This document shows positions 13,172 through 15,471 of a DNA stretch of 15,471 nucleotides, in pieces. Each line of letters opens with the position of its first letter. Position 1 is the first letter of the stretch. A program made the position numbers and the translations under genes. The notes below the pieces were generated by a model, which was not told the DNA's origin, did not search any database, and was given only the letters and a program-made list of their open reading frames with translations. Source of the DNA: Deinococcus sp. (GTDB lineage: Bacteria > Deinococcota > Deinococci > Deinococcales > Deinococcaceae). The stretch is taken from positions 1-15,471 of the forward strand of contig JAGLBK010000041.1 of NCBI GenBank assembly GCA_018260275.1, read 5' to 3'.

Positions 13172-14080
13172 GTGACCGTAGAAAAAACGCAGCCAGAGCA
13201 AGAATTCCTAACAGCTTTTATTAAGCTCATAAATGTCCGCAGAAACGAGAAGAATCTCACGCAGGAGGGATTGGCTAGTTTAGCCGACTTAGATGTGCGT
13301 CACTTACAGAAAATTCTCGCGGGAGAAGTAGAGCCATTGCTGTCCACTGCAATACGTATTGCAAACGCTTTAGATATAGATTTGGCAAAATCACTTGACC
13401 GACAGACCGAAAGCGAATCTACATTCAGTTTAACTTCTACACAGCGTACACCAATAGTCGATATGTTATCCATGATTCACGATAAGGACGCCTTGGTGGA
13501 AGCGCGCTTAACTCCCGAGGGGATATGTAACGCTATCTCCTACGCACACAGCGTGATTGACTCGATTGACTTACGACTTGTCGAAGCAGGTGTAGAGAAG
13601 CTCGGTGGGGGAATGGTTGAACTCGCAAATTACTCTTCAATGATAGGAAACTTAATGGCTGCCGGAATAGCTAGATTTTCTGATGGCCAATATAAACAAA
13701 ATGGCCCGCACAAATACCCCGACTTACTGCCGACTGGAGATAATCCACTTGAAGGTATTGAGCTTAAGATGGCTCTTGAAAATAATAAGCCCAAAGGTCA
13801 TTTGGCTAAGGCTGGACTATATATAACTTTGCGCTATGTTTTAACAAATGAAGGTAAATACTTTAAAGGAAAGGAAAATCGTGGAAATACTGCAGCCATT
13901 TGGGAAGTTAGATTAGGAAGACTTAATAATGATGATTTCAGTATTAGTAATACGGATGGTGACAGTGGTAAGACAGCTGTAGTAAAAACCGAAGCACTAA
14001 AACGAATGAGATTAATCTACTTCAACCCTAATTTTTGTCCGATATCGAGATACGAAGCTTATATGAATGCTACATTATGA
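13172..14080 (+). CDS. HTH-restriction endonuclease fusion (Type II R protein)
   Basis: Residue numbers are from the GTG at 13172 (302 residues). Residues about 10-76 form an XRE-type helix-turn-helix: LTQEGLASLADLDVRHLQKI, then a helix with IRIANALDID. This resembles controller (C) proteins of restriction systems. After a linker, residues 171-287 look like a PD-(D/E)xK nuclease: P183-D184 in HKYPDLLP, then E197-L-K199 in GIELKMAL, 13 residues later. The gene converges on a cytosine-5 methyltransferase gene and overlaps it by 6 nt at the stops. It is therefore most likely the endonuclease of a Type II system with a built-in regulator. A GTG at 13136 would add 12 residues but lies in the palindrome. 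The gene is strikingly AT-rich relative to its neighbours. The target sequence is unknown. Confidence 0.72.
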   Translation: MTVEKTQPEQEFLTAFIKLINVRRNEKNLTQEGLASLADLDVRHLQKILAGEVEPLLSTAIRIANALDIDLAKSLDRQTESESTFSLTSTQRTPIVDMLSMIHDKDALVEARLTPEGICNAISYAHSVIDSIDLRLVEAGVEKLGGGMVELANYSSMIGNLMAAGIARFSDGQYKQNGPHKYPDLLPTGDNPLEGIELKMALENNKPKGHLAKAGLYITLRYVLTNEGKYFKGKENRGNTAAIWEVRLGRLNNDDFSISNTDGDSGKTAVVKTEALKRMRLIYFNPNFCPISRYEAYMNATL

Positions 14081-15229
14081 TACAGACCATTGTCTGAGCA
14101 AGCACTCCGCTATTGCTTTTCCCAATAAAGGAGGTACAGCATTTCCTATTTGCTTTATAATCTGTTGGCGACTGCCTCTAAAAATAAATTCATCCGGAAA
14201 GCTCTGGATTCTAGCTCCTTCTCTTGGGGTTAAGGCCCTATCCTGATTTGGATGAATGCATTTATTAGATGCGGGATGTACAAAATTAACTGTCAACGTC
14301 ACTGACGGTTCATGACCTTCAAGTCTACTATATGATGTGCTGAAACCGCTTGATACCATACCCGTAGGTAAGGCATAAATATTTCTCCCAGAATACTTGA
14401 TAATCTCAAGCATCTTTTCACTGTGATTTGTTGATTCATGCAAGGTAACGTATTCTGAATTTCCCCGCATAAGGCGCTGGAACTCGTTTTTTGGCTCAAT
14501 AAATGCATATTTAGTGGATGATTCCCCGGAACCAATAGGTGACAAATCTGATATAGCCTCTTCAACTGTAACAGCAGGCTTCAAATTCTCACATAAGAGG
14601 GGGAAACTAATAATTAGTTTCTCATGTTTTCTCGACATCATACTCTTTGCCTCAAAGAAATGTGTCGGTTCTGGAAAGGAGTTTTGTCTGCCATATCGAT
14701 TTCCAATCATTACTACTCTTTCACGACGCTGAGGCACACCGTAATGAACTGCATTAAGGACTCGCCAATCTGTTGTATACCCTATACCTTCAAATGAGGA
14801 TACAATTTCTTTAATCGTCCTCCCTTGATTATGCGTAACGAGACCAACAACATTCTCCATAACAAAGTAATCTGGCTTAAAATATCTCACATATAATGCA
14901 AATGATTCATATAGATTGTTTCTTGGGTCATCTTCTTCAAGGGAGCGGAAAGGACGTATTGATGAAAACCCTTGGCAAGGTGGCCCTCCTATAATTAGGT
15001 TCGCGTCTCCGATCCTTATCCCTGTACGCTCAGAAAACATCTCAGGTGTTATTTTAAGTATGTCGTCATTTACAATCTTGGCATTCAGGTGATTGGCAGC
15101 AAAGGTTGCTGCGCTCATCGGAAGGATTTCTATTCCCCCTAGAACGTGAAACCCTCCTGTCATCTCGAAGCCTTGAGAGAAGCCTCCTGTACCACTGAAT
15201 AAGTCAATTATTCCGAGTTTATGTTGCAC
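14075..15229 (-). CDS. DNA (cytosine-5)-methyltransferase, Type II modification enzyme
   Basis: It transfers a methyl group from AdoMet to C5 of cytosine in the host DNA site, protecting it from the partner endonuclease. The 384 residues carry the ordered C5-MTase motifs: I (DLFSGTGG, 9-16), IV (GGPPCQGFSS, 81-90, catalytic C85), VI (VMENV, 123-127), VIII (QRRERVVMIG, 167-176), IX (RALTPREGARIQSFPD, 331-346) and X (QIGNAVPPLLG, 360-370). The region between VIII and IX (about 190-330) is the target-recognition domain and gives no obvious specificity. The start is GTG at 15229, with AAGGAG 5 nt upstream. It is AT-rich like its partner, consistent with joint transfer. No Vsr-type repair gene accompanies it. 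Confidence 0.93.
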   Translation of the reverse strand: MQHKLGIIDLFSGTGGFSQGFEMTGGFHVLGGIEILPMSAATFAANHLNAKIVNDDILKITPEMFSERTGIRIGDANLIIGGPPCQGFSSIRPFRSLEEDDPRNNLYESFALYVRYFKPDYFVMENVVGLVTHNQGRTIKEIVSSFEGIGYTTDWRVLNAVHYGVPQRRERVVMIGNRYGRQNSFPEPTHFFEAKSMMSRKHEKLIISFPLLCENLKPAVTVEEAISDLSPIGSGESSTKYAFIEPKNEFQRLMRGNSEYVTLHESTNHSEKMLEIIKYSGRNIYALPTGMVSSGFSTSYSRLEGHEPSVTLTVNFVHPASNKCIHPNQDRALTPREGARIQSFPDEFIFRGSRQQIIKQIGNAVPPLLGKAIAECLLRQWSVS

Positions 15230-15234
15230 TTATA

Positions 15235-15240
15235 CTCCTT
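15235..15240 (-). promoter_or_regulatory. Ribosome binding site (AAGGAG) for the methyltransferase
   Basis: AAGGAG on the minus strand lies 5 nt before the GTG at 15229 and decides that start. A true Shine-Dalgarno contrasts with the leaderless style of the nearby single host genes. Confidence 0.75.
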
Positions 15241-15259
15241 TATCTCAGGTTTAAGATAA
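15240..15259. promoter_or_regulatory. Inverted repeat in the methyltransferase promoter region
   Basis: TTATCT (15240-15245) and AGATAA (15254-15259) with an 8-nt spacer, beginning 11 nt upstream of the methyltransferase start and touching the Shine-Dalgarno. It could be a control site for the methyltransferase itself or for the HTH-endonuclease. It does not resemble the palindrome at 13122. Confidence 0.35.
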
Positions 15260-15323
15260 CATCAATAGCCGTGTGTAGCTTTTAACATGTAGCGTATGCT
15301 AACTTCCCTCCTGAATTAGCTAT

Positions 15324-15358
15324 CCCCCACCCAGTTTCCCAGGCGGGGGCTTTTCTTT
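15324..15358 (+). terminator. Plus-oriented terminator with no adjacent plus-strand gene
   Basis: CCCCCACC (15324-15331), a 10-nt loop, then GGCGGGGG (15342-15349) pair with one A-C mismatch. CTTTTCTTT follows (15350-15358). The T-tract makes it a plus-strand terminator, yet both adjacent genes are on the minus strand. It may be what remains of the original convergent Uma2/acnA boundary before the island was inserted. Confidence 0.65.
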
Positions 15359-15382
15359 GCTATAGCCCTACTCGGCTAACGC

Positions 15383-15471
15383 TTACGCCTTGACTTCGCC
15401 CTGGCTCTTGCTCAGGATGCCGCGCAGCACAGTTTGCAGGATGCCACCGTTCTTGTAGTAGTCAATCTCTA
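15383..15471 (-). CDS. acnA: Aconitate hydratase, C-terminal 28 codons (cut by window edge)
   Basis: Aconitase isomerises citrate to isocitrate in the TCA cycle. On the minus strand the last 28 codons are visible, with a TAA stop at 15385-15383. The tail EIDYYKNGGILQTVLR matches the characteristic C-terminus of AcnA-type aconitases (E-x-x-Y-Y-x-N-G-G-I-L-x-x-V-L-R). Only the tail is present, so nothing can be said about the iron-sulfur ligands or the gene's promoter. It lies 154 nt upstream of the methyltransferase in the same direction, with no strong minus-strand terminator between. Read-through into the methyltransferase is conceivable. Confidence 0.88.
   Translation of the reverse strand, partial: EIDYYKNGGILQTVLRGILSKSQGEVKA

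Noticed and set aside
15271..15300. GTAGCTT..GTAGCGT near the right edge of the island as a third heptad element
   Set aside because: Only scattered matches, no second arm and no AACAG/GTCTTT core.
13113..15301. AGCGTTGCTA / AGCGTATGCTA as a target-site duplication flanking the restriction island
   Set aside because: Imperfect, short, and no integrase or transposase is present; kept only as a weak observation.

Overview
The window looks like a stretch of a GC-rich Deinococcus-type chromosome. This is inferred from three things: high-GC coding throughout most of it, gene content (khpA-rimM, truD, a nucleoside-type ABC ATPase, sdhCDAB, aconitase), and repeated TANNNT boxes lying 6-9 nt before start codons. 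Such boxes are the hallmark of leaderless transcription described for Deinococcus. Genus is an inference; no database was consulted.

Layout. 1-345: the minus-strand khpA-rimM pair, with rimM cut by the window edge. Its last 16 bases are an exact inverted copy of the khpA start, possibly a contig-end fold-back. 346-645: a gene-free divergent spacer. 646-2582: plus-strand truD, a small secreted protein and a DUF3293 protein, tightly packed. 2583-2862: a spacer with small repeats and a promoter. 2863-4629: a schlafen AlbA_2 / RecG-like ATPase-fold protein with two C-terminal winged helices. 4678-7141: minus-strand pyrF and an orphan double ATPase of a nucleoside/sugar importer, divergent from a TSUP permease (7243-8004). 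8284-8814: msrA. 8979-12373: the succinate dehydrogenase operon sdhC-sdhD-sdhA-sdhB, ending in a strong terminator. 12477-13031: a Uma2-family protein. 13100-15300: an AT-rich island, clearly foreign, with a convergent Type II restriction-modification pair: an HTH-restriction endonuclease fusion and a DNA cytosine-5 methyltransferase. The window ends in the C-terminus of minus-strand aconitase (acnA).

The most distinctive non-coding signal is a two-copy repeat family, at 4629-4695 and 11493-11574. Each copy has inverted arms made of 7-nt units (GTGGNNN) around a shared core, AACAG-N3/4-GTCTTT. One copy supplies the last codons and stop of pyrF; the other separates sdhA from sdhB.

Functionally the window combines RNA maturation genes (rimM, khpA, truD), pyrimidine synthesis and nucleoside uptake (pyrF, ABC ATPase), oxidative protein repair (msrA) and two TCA-cycle loci (sdh, acn). 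The restriction-modification island sits between the last two. Its HTH-nuclease fusion suggests self-regulated restriction: a perfect 16-bp palindrome lies just upstream of that gene, and a smaller inverted repeat precedes the methyltransferase.
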